Below, piece by piece: positions 53,781-61,592 of a stretch of 64,000 nt of DNA. How positions within the stretch are numbered: position 1 is the first letter of the stretch; every line of letters begins with the position of its first letter. The position numbers and the translations under genes were made by a program. The DNA comes from CAZUZS01 sp964624795 (GTDB lineage Bacteria; Calditrichota; Calditrichia; RBG-13-44-9): the NCBI GenBank assembly GCA_964624795.1, contig CAZUZS010000001.1:62001-126000 (forward strand), in the 5' to 3' direction. The notes under the pieces were generated by a model, which saw only the letters and a program-made list of their open reading frames with translations, was not told the origin of the DNA and made no database searches.

Positions 53781-54398
53781 CTAAAATTTTACTTTTGGTG
53801 CCTCCTGGGCCTGTGTTGCCGCTTCAAAATAGGCTTTCCGGGTAAAGCCCGCTGATCCGGCTACAAAAGACTGGGGGAACATGCGGATATATTGATTGTA
53901 GGTTCTCACCTCCTCGTTAAACCGGCGCCGCTCCACTGCGATGCGATTTTCGGTGCCCTCCAACTGTGCCTGCAATGTCAGGAAATTCTGATTCGCTTTC
54001 AAATCGGGATACCGTTCAACTACTACCATCAGGCGCTGCAGCGCCGCTCCCAGCCCATCCTGCACCTGCTGGAAACGGGCGAACTGCTGGGGATCGTTGA
54101 GTATTTGTGGAGAAACATTGACCATTCCACCGACCTTGGCGCGCGCTTCGGTAACCGCTTCCAGAGTTTCCTTCTCATGGGATGCGTAGCCCTTTACGGT
54201 TTCCACAAGGTTCGGGATCAGGTCGTAGCGCCGCTGGTACTGGTTCTGCACCTGAGCCCAACTTGAATTCACATTTTCATCGAGCACAACCATTGTGTTT
54301 CGGACTTTGACATACCAGCCAAATATTGCAAGCACCAGAATGACTATTACCGCCAGAATGCCAATTACTATCAATAATCCTTTTTTACCATTTGCCAT
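53781..54398 (-). CDS. LemA family protein
   Basis: A single N-terminal membrane segment (GLLIVIGILAVIVILVLAIFGWYV) is followed by a helical domain with the LemA signature NSSWAQVQNQYQRRYDLIPN and LVETVKGYASHEKETL. The ATG at 54398 is chosen because GGGAGA lies nine bases upstream. The family is widespread; its cell role is poorly defined, with the domain expected to face the outside or periplasm. It stands alone between two terminator-like or empty regions. Confidence 0.93.
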   Translation of the reverse strand: MANGKKGLLIVIGILAVIVILVLAIFGWYVKVRNTMVVLDENVNSSWAQVQNQYQRRYDLIPNLVETVKGYASHEKETLEAVTEARAKVGGMVNVSPQILNDPQQFARFQQVQDGLGAALQRLMVVVERYPDLKANQNFLTLQAQLEGTENRIAVERRRFNEEVRTYNQYIRMFPQSFVAGSAGFTRKAYFEAATQAQEAPKVKF

Positions 54399-54576
54399 AT
54401 ACCACATTCTCCCTGCGTTTTTCAGTTATCTGTAAAAGAATCTAAAAAATATTTGTTCCATTTTCGAGAGCGAAACTGTTTGTTCCTCTATTATGTCCCG
54501 GTTGTATCCAAATTCAATTTTGCTGCCGATTGCACGAAGAATTATGCCTGTGTGGATTTACACTTCGACATCAGAC

Positions 54577-55173
54577 CTATTCCGGTGCTGATCCTGGTGT
54601 GTCTTTTTCACTGAAGATCTCAGCGGAAAAAATGTAGATTTCGGCAGCGCTGTCCTTCCAGGCATCGCCCGGCAGGCCGGCCTTGAAACAGGTTTGCTTG
54701 AGGAATTCCTGCCGGTCCCAGCCCCATTCCGTTGCAACCTGCGGCAAAAGCAGTCCCCGCATCAGGCCGCGCCTAATGATGAGCCCGTGTCTTCCCACAA
54801 CGATTTCCTCGATATTTTTAATTCGCTTCAATGGGGATAATACCGAGATTTCGATTTCGAGGTCTTTTACCTCGTCAAGCGTCACCGCCGGGAAGCGCGG
54901 ATCGTTGAATGCCGCGGACCGGGCCATGTCCATAACTGCCTGGTACAATGGTTTGACGCCTTCCACATATCCAATGCAGCCACGTAACTGGCCTTTCTTG
55001 TGAAGTGTGACAAAAACTCCGAAATCTTCCTTAAGTTTCTGCGAGACAGGCTTAGTGGTCGGATAATCATCCTCTTCCAGAAAATGAATTATTGTGTTAC
55101 GGGCCAACTGCAACAGGAAGGTTTTTTCCTTCAAATCAAGCCCTACAATGGTTTCATCCTTAACATCAATCAT
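54577..55173 (-). CDS. AMMECR1-domain protein (AmmeMemoRadiSam system protein A)
   Basis: The 198-residue protein contains the AMMECR1 signature LRGCIGYVEG, followed by MARSAAFNDPRFPAVTLDE and the later LLLPQVATEWGWDRQEFL, all characteristic. The ATG at 55173 is chosen: GAGAGG precedes it, and an upstream extension would add a hydrophobic segment that is not part of the family. It lies about 290 bases after the MEMO gene in the same direction. In many bacteria and archaea AMMECR1, MEMO and a radical SAM enzyme occur together; the third gene is not adjacent here. Confidence 0.93.
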   Translation of the reverse strand: MIDVKDETIVGLDLKEKTFLLQLARNTIIHFLEEDDYPTTKPVSQKLKEDFGVFVTLHKKGQLRGCIGYVEGVKPLYQAVMDMARSAAFNDPRFPAVTLDEVKDLEIEISVLSPLKRIKNIEEIVVGRHGLIIRRGLMRGLLLPQVATEWGWDRQEFLKQTCFKAGLPGDAWKDSAAEIYIFSAEIFSEKDTPGSAPE

Positions 55174-55459
55174 CGTAAAACCTCTCTGAGATAAGATGAT
55201 AAAAAAAGTAACCATAAAAAAAGCATTTTTTAGCATATTGCAATTCCAGTGCTTTTAAGACAGTTTGTTTGAACTCGCCAACCGGCATCACCAGGATTTC
55301 CGAAAAACGAATCTTAACCAGTAATTCCAGAAATCAAGCCCCGGCTGCACAACATTTCTGCATCATCGCCGGGAGAAAATTCGCGAGCACTTCGGACGGC
55401 GCTCGGACAGTCAATTGGGAAGAGTCGACGGAACCGGCTTGTCCCGGAAAGTCAAATCA

Positions 55460-56290
55460 CTAATAAAGGATGGCGGACAGGTAACCGACGACATCATCCC
55501 TGTTCCCGGTAATATCGCCGGAATTTCGGTAAAGCAGAACCTTCGCTTCTTCCGCTCCCATGTTGCGGGCTGCTTTCATGGCTGCTATCACCGGACCGTA
55601 GCCGCACATTTGCGTACGGCGGGCGTTTATATCTTCCCACAATTCATCTTCGTTAAATTTTTCGATATTTTCGCGGGCCACCTGGTCGAGCATTCGGGCC
55701 CGGTCATCCGGATGGAAATGAGAAAGATCGCTGCTGGCAACGATAAGAGATTCACCGGGAGGCAGCACTTTGGGAAGCGCCTCTCCCAGGATTTTCATCA
55801 ACTCAAATTCCTGCCGACCAATAGAGATGGGAATCAATTTGAATTTATTTAAAGACCATTGCAGAAACGGTAACTGAACTTCGAGGGAGTGTTCCTTCAG
55901 ACCGTGTCCGGCTTCGGAAAATTGAATTCGGCTGTCGAAGGCCGTTAATTCCTGGGCCGCGCCCAGATCGATCTCAATTTCCCCCAGCGGTGTACGATAA
56001 CCCGGCCCGTTATAGATGCTGGCAAAAGGGAATTCCTCATGGTGGCTTGGTGCCAGGATCACCACCCGTCGGTATTTTGCTCCCAGAATTTGCCGGTAGG
56101 CGCGCGCTGCAACTCCACCGGAGTAAATGTACCCGGCGTGCGGCGCAATTATTGCCGCCACAGGCCGGCTGCTTTCCACCACCGGAGCAGCTTCGAAAAA
56201 GAGGCTGAGTTCGCGCTCCAGGATCATCTTGTCGCCGGAATAAAACGTACCGGCCACACCTGGGGGCCGAATATTAGTCGTAAGCGTCAT
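55460..56290 (-). CDS. MEMO-family protein (AmmeMemoRadiSam system protein B)
   Basis: The 276-residue protein has the MEMO pattern: RPPGVAGTFYSGD near the start, IAPHAGYIYSGGVAA, LAPSHHEEFPFA, HSLEVQLPFLQW, SSDLSHFH and CGYGPVIAAM. These carry the conserved His, His and Cys residues lining the dioxygenase-like pocket. Human MEMO1 is reported as a redox and metal-binding protein; the bacterial role is not defined. It precedes the AMMECR1 gene in the same direction. Confidence 0.93.
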   Translation of the reverse strand: MTLTTNIRPPGVAGTFYSGDKMILERELSLFFEAAPVVESSRPVAAIIAPHAGYIYSGGVAARAYRQILGAKYRRVVILAPSHHEEFPFASIYNGPGYRTPLGEIEIDLGAAQELTAFDSRIQFSEAGHGLKEHSLEVQLPFLQWSLNKFKLIPISIGRQEFELMKILGEALPKVLPPGESLIVASSDLSHFHPDDRARMLDQVARENIEKFNEDELWEDINARRTQMCGYGPVIAAMKAARNMGAEEAKVLLYRNSGDITGNRDDVVGYLSAILY

Positions 56291-56503
56291 GTAAAATACC
56301 GTTCTTCATCGGTTGCACCTGACTAATATAACAAATAAAATAAATTTATGTAAGAAAATTTGCGGGTGGGGCTAAATCGTGTGCAAAGGGAAGTGTCCGA
56401 TCCTCCCGGTTCACGCCATTGTAATCCCGATCTCATCCCTGATTATCGATCTGTTAATCCAAATTATTTTTATATGCTTACGCCAGGCGCAATGCAGCTA
56501 ATC

Positions 56504-57007
56504 TTACGCATTGGCTTCCGGCGATTCATCCCGGTCCGACATCCGGACTTCCTCGTAATCCCGGTGAGCCAGGTACTCGCTTTCCAAATGATCAATATGT
56601 TGCATCTCCTGATCTACCAGCCAGTTAAACACCTTTCGCACCTGCTCATCTTCGGCCCGGTCGTGCTGCGCCTGGTAAAAATCCCGGCTGATTTTCTCAT
56701 TTTCAATCGCCAGATGGATGAGTTCGCTGACGGAGCAATTATCTAACTCCATTTCCATCAGTTTCTCCCGCTCCGGCAAATCCACTTCGATTTCATCAGA
56801 TAAGGGCAGCTCGTTTCCACCATATTTTATTTTTTCGTCTATTCTTTTCACATGATTATGCTCTTCATCAATCAACTGCTGCAATATCTCCTTGGTTTTC
56901 GAATTCCTGACTTGTTTCAACATGTGCCGGTAGATGCGCACGGTGTCAAGCTCATTCTGTCTGGCCATCAGCAGCGCGTGCACCGCATCCGGGGAAATAG
57001 ACTCCAT
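56504..57007 (-). CDS. Rubrerythrin-like ferritin-fold protein
   Basis: Four helices carry the two ExxH di-iron motifs of the ferritin superfamily: a helix-1 Glu in ARQNELDTVRIYRHML, DEEHNHV in helix 2, IENEKISRDFYQA in helix 3 and DQEMQHIDHLE in helix 4. There is no rubredoxin-like Cys4 domain, so it is a rubrerythrin-core or ferritin-like oxygen/peroxide-handling protein. AAGGA precedes the ATG. It follows RNase Y by about 30 bases on the same strand. Confidence 0.85.
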   Translation of the reverse strand: MESISPDAVHALLMARQNELDTVRIYRHMLKQVRNSKTKEILQQLIDEEHNHVKRIDEKIKYGGNELPLSDEIEVDLPEREKLMEMELDNCSVSELIHLAIENEKISRDFYQAQHDRAEDEQVRKVFNWLVDQEMQHIDHLESEYLAHRDYEEVRMSDRDESPEANA

Positions 57008-57034
57008 GTTTTTATCCTTAATTTGAATTAAACA

Positions 57035-58639
57035 TTAAACTTCTTTTAAAACAGGATCCACCTTCTCTCCGTTGTGCCCGGGCAGAAATTCGTCGGTAAA
57101 ACTGTTGGCTATTGTCTGCCGGATAACCGTGACCTTTATCTGCCCCGGATATTCCATGGTTTCCTTGATCTTGCGGGCAATGTCGCTGGATAAGAGTTTT
57201 GCCTCTCCGTCCGAGATTTTTTCCGGCACAATCATTACCCGAATTTCCCGGCCGGCGGAAAGCGCGTAGGTTTTCCCTACCCCCTCAAATGAATTGGCTA
57301 ACTCTTCCAGCTTGGAAATTCGCTGCGCGTAGGCTTCCAGGGATTCGCGACGAGCGCCGGGACGGGCACCACTGATTCGGTCCGCTGCCGTCACCAGTAC
57401 CGAGATAGGTGAAATCGGTTCGGCTTCTTCATGATGCGCCAGAACCGAATTTATGACCACCGGATGCTCTGCGCAACGGGTGGTTACTTCCACGCCAATG
57501 GAAACGTGACTTCCTTCCGAATCGCCGCTTACTGCCTTGCCAATATCGTGGAACAGGCCGGCCCGTTTTGCCAGCTCAACATCCAGGCCCAGCTCTGCGG
57601 CCATGCCGCCGGCCAGCCAGGCTACTTCCTTGGAATGCTGCAAGATATTCTGTCCGTAGCTGGTGCGATATTTCAGACGACCGAGATATTCCCGCATTTC
57701 GGGATGGACGTTTTTTATTTTCAACTCGTGCAATGTCTCATCCGCAGCTTTTTTGATGCTGGCTTCCACTTCCTTTGTTGCTTTTTCGACCTCCGCATCA
57801 ATCGCCTTGGGATTGATATTCTTATTTTTTATAAGCCTTTCCATAGAGATGCGGGCGACTTCCCGCCGGATAGGATCGAAACTGGACATGACAACCGTTT
57901 CAGGTGTGTCATCAACGATCACTTTTACACCGGTTGCCGCTTCGAAGGCCTTGATATTGCGCCCTTCCCTGCCGATGATGATTCCCTTCCAGTCGTCACT
58001 GGGCAGCTCAACCGAGATGAGTGTGGATTCCATCGTATATTCGGTAGCCATCCGTTCAATGGCAAATGCCATAATCTCCTTTGCCTCCCAGCGCCCCCTC
58101 TCTTCGGCTTCATTTTTGATATCCAGGATGGTCTGAACGGCTTCCGCCCTGGCTTGCGAAATCATATTTTCCATCAGTTTCTTTTTTGCTTCATCCTTAT
58201 TTAATTTGCTGATCTCTTCCAGTCGCTTCACACCTTCTTCGTACATATCCTTGATTTGGTTTTCCTTGGACTGAATGTTCTTCTGCCAGTTAACCATTTC
58301 CTGCTCTTTTTTGCGGGTCTGCCATTCCTTCTCCTGAATTTTATTGCCCAGCCGTCGCAAATCTTTTTCTTTAAAGCGGAGGCGTTCTTCGGATTTAGCC
58401 AGGTTCGCTTCCCTTTGTTTCATCTCTTTTATGAAATCGTTCTTTTCCTGGTAGAGTTTTTCTTTAGCCGCCAGGTAAGCATCGCGCTCCATTTTTTCAA
58501 CTTTTTTTTGCGCCTGTTCCAGAATTTCTTTGGCCTGTCTTTCAGCGCTGGCAATTTTTCGCCTGCTGATCAACTGACATATTCCGGCGCCGGCCAACAG
58601 CGAAATAAGTACAGCACCGATTATTATTAAAGTATTCAT
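57035..58639 (-). CDS. rny: Ribonuclease Y
   Basis: This membrane-anchored endoribonuclease has an N-terminal membrane segment (LIIIGAVLISLLAGAGICQL), a long coiled coil (about 30-200), a KH domain (GIIIGREGRNIKAFEAATG) and an HD domain (GLFHDIGKAVSGD). RNase Y starts mRNA decay in many bacteria lacking RNase E. At 534 residues it is full length. GGAG precedes the ATG. The rubrerythrin-like gene follows closely. Confidence 0.97.
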   Translation of the reverse strand: MNTLIIIGAVLISLLAGAGICQLISRRKIASAERQAKEILEQAQKKVEKMERDAYLAAKEKLYQEKNDFIKEMKQREANLAKSEERLRFKEKDLRRLGNKIQEKEWQTRKKEQEMVNWQKNIQSKENQIKDMYEEGVKRLEEISKLNKDEAKKKLMENMISQARAEAVQTILDIKNEAEERGRWEAKEIMAFAIERMATEYTMESTLISVELPSDDWKGIIIGREGRNIKAFEAATGVKVIVDDTPETVVMSSFDPIRREVARISMERLIKNKNINPKAIDAEVEKATKEVEASIKKAADETLHELKIKNVHPEMREYLGRLKYRTSYGQNILQHSKEVAWLAGGMAAELGLDVELAKRAGLFHDIGKAVSGDSEGSHVSIGVEVTTRCAEHPVVINSVLAHHEEAEPISPISVLVTAADRISGARPGARRESLEAYAQRISKLEELANSFEGVGKTYALSAGREIRVMIVPEKISDGEAKLLSSDIARKIKETMEYPGQIKVTVIRQTIANSFTDEFLPGHNGEKVDPVLKEV

Positions 58640-58983
58640 TTTTTACTCCATTCCTTTTGAAAAAATCTTCTTTTAGCAGCCGATACGGCAATAAATAAAT
58701 CTATAAAAATTTTGCTTGGAATCAATAATATTTACAGCACATAAACCGTTTCAACATTCCAACACGCACAATCGCATACTTGTCGCTTAAATATATGATG
58801 TCGGCTTGCTGAAAGAAATGTTTTTTTGTGATTTTGAAATAAAAATTTCAGCGGAGAAAGGCTGTCAGCCAATGCAATGTCGCCAAATTCCCTATAAAGC
58901 AGAGCGAATTCAATCTCAGTGGACGAAGCCGGACATGCGATTCCTGCCTCCCGGAACAACAGGATTTTTCATACAGATGATTT
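58640..58983. other. Intergenic, about 345 bases
   Basis: An AT-rich gap between the NHL propeller gene and rny. It should hold the rny promoter on the minus strand, but no clear pair of boxes at 17-base spacing was found. No coding region is supported. Confidence 0.5.
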
Positions 58984-59922
58984 TCAGTCCGCACTTTCAA
59001 AAATGAAATACTTCTGTGCGGAGAGAACATAGAGAAGTGGTCTGACAGCACCCTTCGGCTGCCACAGCGCGGCATCCACTGGTTCTATTTTTAATTTTGC
59101 CAGATCGAAATAACCGGCAAAAACCTGCCCTTTGCGGAAGAAGTAAATCCGCTGACCGCTCTTGTCGGAGACAACCAGGTCATCCTGCGCGCTCACCGAA
59201 ATCCCCATCGGCTGCTTAAAATCAGGGTGAATAATCTCCTGCAGGAAATTCCCCAGGTAATCAAACACAACAATCGCCTGCTTTACCGGATCGCTGACGT
59301 AAATCTTGTTGTGCTCGCTGATTGCCAACTGGTGCGGGCCTAATAGCTGCCCCAGGTTTTCGGACGCGTTGCCAAATTCACCCACTGCCTGCCCAAAACG
59401 GTTTAGCTTAATCACGCTTTTATCCAGGTCTTCCAGGATAAACATGTCGTACTGCTGCGATACCGCCACGCTCAACGGCATTTCGAAATAGTACGGATCG
59501 TCCGGTCCGGTTTCGAATTCATTCAGGAAATTCAGGTTGTTATCGTAACGGACAATGCGGTTATTATTGAAATCGGCAACGTAAACATTAAGCGTAAGAT
59601 GCGCATCCACATCCCGCGGATCGTTCAGTTGATCGGGACCGTCACCAAAACCGCCAATGTCTTCTTTGAAAACCCCGTCCGGTGAGAACTTCACAACCCG
59701 GTTAAGCCCTCTATCGACAACAAAAACATTGTCCCCGGAATCCAGGCTTATAGCCGCTGCTTCGCGGAACGGGCCGGCTGGTGTATTGCTGCCATCCACA
59801 ACTTTCTTCAATTTCCAGGCGTCGAACCGCTGCGTTGCGGCAGAGTTCTGCGACCACAATGACGACGTTGCGAGCATCATTAAAAGGATAGTGCCAACTC
59901 TTAGTAAGAAACGATTTGCCAA
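58984..59922 (-). CDS. Exported NHL-repeat six-bladed beta-propeller protein
   Basis: The start is a TTG at 59922 with GGAG nine bases upstream. A signal peptide (FLLRVGTILLMMLATSSLW) leads into repeated blades typical of NHL propellers, for example DVDAHLTLNVYVADFNNNR and LAISEHNKIYVSDPVK. The product is 312 residues. Such proteins bind peptides, carbohydrates or other proteins outside the cell or in the periplasm; no catalytic residues stand out. It follows radA by 26 bases. Confidence 0.82.
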   Translation of the reverse strand: MANRFLLRVGTILLMMLATSSLWSQNSAATQRFDAWKLKKVVDGSNTPAGPFREAAAISLDSGDNVFVVDRGLNRVVKFSPDGVFKEDIGGFGDGPDQLNDPRDVDAHLTLNVYVADFNNNRIVRYDNNLNFLNEFETGPDDPYYFEMPLSVAVSQQYDMFILEDLDKSVIKLNRFGQAVGEFGNASENLGQLLGPHQLAISEHNKIYVSDPVKQAIVVFDYLGNFLQEIIHPDFKQPMGISVSAQDDLVVSDKSGQRIYFFRKGQVFAGYFDLAKLKIEPVDAALWQPKGAVRPLLYVLSAQKYFIFESAD

Positions 59923-59948
59923 ATTGAAATACTCCGGTTAATTCGAAA

Positions 59949-61313
59949 TCAATTTTGTAAAGGTCGCACGATCTCGGAAATATGTTTCATCTCGCGCAGG
60001 CGGAATCCGGCAGGAGTTTGAACGCTGATCTTTAAACCGCCGGCTTGCGGGATGTAAATATTTTTGAAACCCAGTTTTGCCGCTTCCCCGATGCGCCGTT
60101 CGAGCTGGGTCACCGGACGAATATCGCCGTTCAAACCGATCTCTCCGATAAAAATCGAGCTCTCCGGCAGCGCTTCATCCCTGGTGCTGGAGTAGACAGC
60201 GGCGGCAATCCCAAGATCGATCCCGGGATCGTCGATGCGCAACCCGCCTGCAATTTTGATAAAAACATCCAGGTAACCAAATGTTAAACCGCAGTGCTTT
60301 TCCAGAATTGCCAAAAGCAGGGCCAGGCGACGGTGATCGAAACCACTGACGGTGCGCTGCGGTACGCCATAGTTGGACCGGGAAACCAGCGCCTGCACCT
60401 CCGCCAATATCGGGCGGGAGCCGCCGAAGCTGCAAACTACGCTTGAGCCGGTTTTGGATTGCCGGTTATCCGAGAGAAAAAGGACGGAAGGATTATTCAC
60501 CTCTTTCAGCCCTTCCCTCTCCATCTGGAACAGGCCCATCTCGTTGGCCGCGCCGAAGCGATTTTTCAGCGCTCTCAAAATACGATATTGGTAAAGGTTG
60601 TCCCCCTCGAAATAGATGACCACATCGACAGTATGCTCCAGAAGCTTTGGCCCTGCTATTCCACCGTCCTTGGTGATATGGCCAACCAGGAACAGGCAGC
60701 GATTGCTTTCTTTGGCAGCGCGAAAAAGCCGCGATGCACATTCGCGAACCTGTCCAACATTGCCCGGCGCGCCGCCAATTTCCCTGGAAAATATGGATTG
60801 AATGGAATCGATGACAACCAGTTCCGGCTTTGTAGCTTCAATCTGGTAAAGAATATTTTCAAGCTCGGTCTCGGCTAATAACAGCAGGGGAACCTGCCCG
60901 AAACCCAATCGCTGGGCGCGGTTCCGGACCTGCTGCAGCGATTCTTCCCCGCTTACGTATAAAACCGACACGTTATTTTTGGTAAGCGCCGCAGACAATT
61001 GCAGCAGCAAAGTAGATTTTCCAATGCCGGGATCGCCGGCGATAAGGACCACCGAAGCGGGAAAAATTCCGCCACCCAATACACGATCCAATTCACCGAT
61101 TCCCGAGTTCAAACGCTCCTGGGCATCCTCGCCAATTTCGGATAACAAATGAGGGGCTGCGCTGTTTTCATGGCGGCCTTTGCCCTTTGGCGATGCGCTG
61201 ATTTCGGTCTCCTCAAAGCTGTTCCATCGGCCGCACTCCGGGCATTTCCCGGCCCATTTCAGGCTTTCGTAACCACAATTGCTGCAAATATATACTTTTT
61301 TTGTTTTCGGCAT
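59949..61313 (-). CDS. radA: DNA repair protein RadA
   Basis: RadA/Sms promotes branch migration in recombinational repair. It has an N-terminal zinc finger (CSNCGYESLKWAGKCPECG), the Walker A loop (AGDPGIGKST), the KNRFG motif (LKNRFGAANEMG) and a C-terminal Lon-like domain. At 454 residues it is full length. It precedes the NHL propeller gene on the same strand. Confidence 0.97.
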   Translation of the reverse strand: MPKTKKVYICSNCGYESLKWAGKCPECGRWNSFEETEISASPKGKGRHENSAAPHLLSEIGEDAQERLNSGIGELDRVLGGGIFPASVVLIAGDPGIGKSTLLLQLSAALTKNNVSVLYVSGEESLQQVRNRAQRLGFGQVPLLLLAETELENILYQIEATKPELVVIDSIQSIFSREIGGAPGNVGQVRECASRLFRAAKESNRCLFLVGHITKDGGIAGPKLLEHTVDVVIYFEGDNLYQYRILRALKNRFGAANEMGLFQMEREGLKEVNNPSVLFLSDNRQSKTGSSVVCSFGGSRPILAEVQALVSRSNYGVPQRTVSGFDHRRLALLLAILEKHCGLTFGYLDVFIKIAGGLRIDDPGIDLGIAAAVYSSTRDEALPESSIFIGEIGLNGDIRPVTQLERRIGEAAKLGFKNIYIPQAGGLKISVQTPAGFRLREMKHISEIVRPLQN

Positions 61314-61532
61314 ATTACTCAGGATTTTCTTTTCCCGGCTACGAGGCTAATATACGAAATTGAAGAAAAACGAACAAAAGCATTATTTAATCACCAGTCA
61401 TGTGTGGCGCCAATTCGCATAATATTACCTGAATACATTAGAAAATATCGGAACTGGTGATATCTTGCGAAAGCCAAGTCTTGCTTAAACCGTAATAGTT
61501 TCCGAACAAAGTATCATCGCCCTAAAGTGCAG

Positions 61533-61562
61533 AAAAAGCCTGCGGCATCGCCACAGGCTTTT
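61533..61562. terminator. Terminator after the PD40/barrel gene
   Basis: A 12-base-pair stem with one mismatch (61534-61545 with 61551-61562), a 5-base loop, A-run on the left and T-run on the right can stop transcription from either strand. It lies 30 bases past the stop of the minus-strand gene at 61593. Confidence 0.8.
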
Positions 61563-61592
61563 AATATCAGAGTAAAATATTTTAAACTTAAT

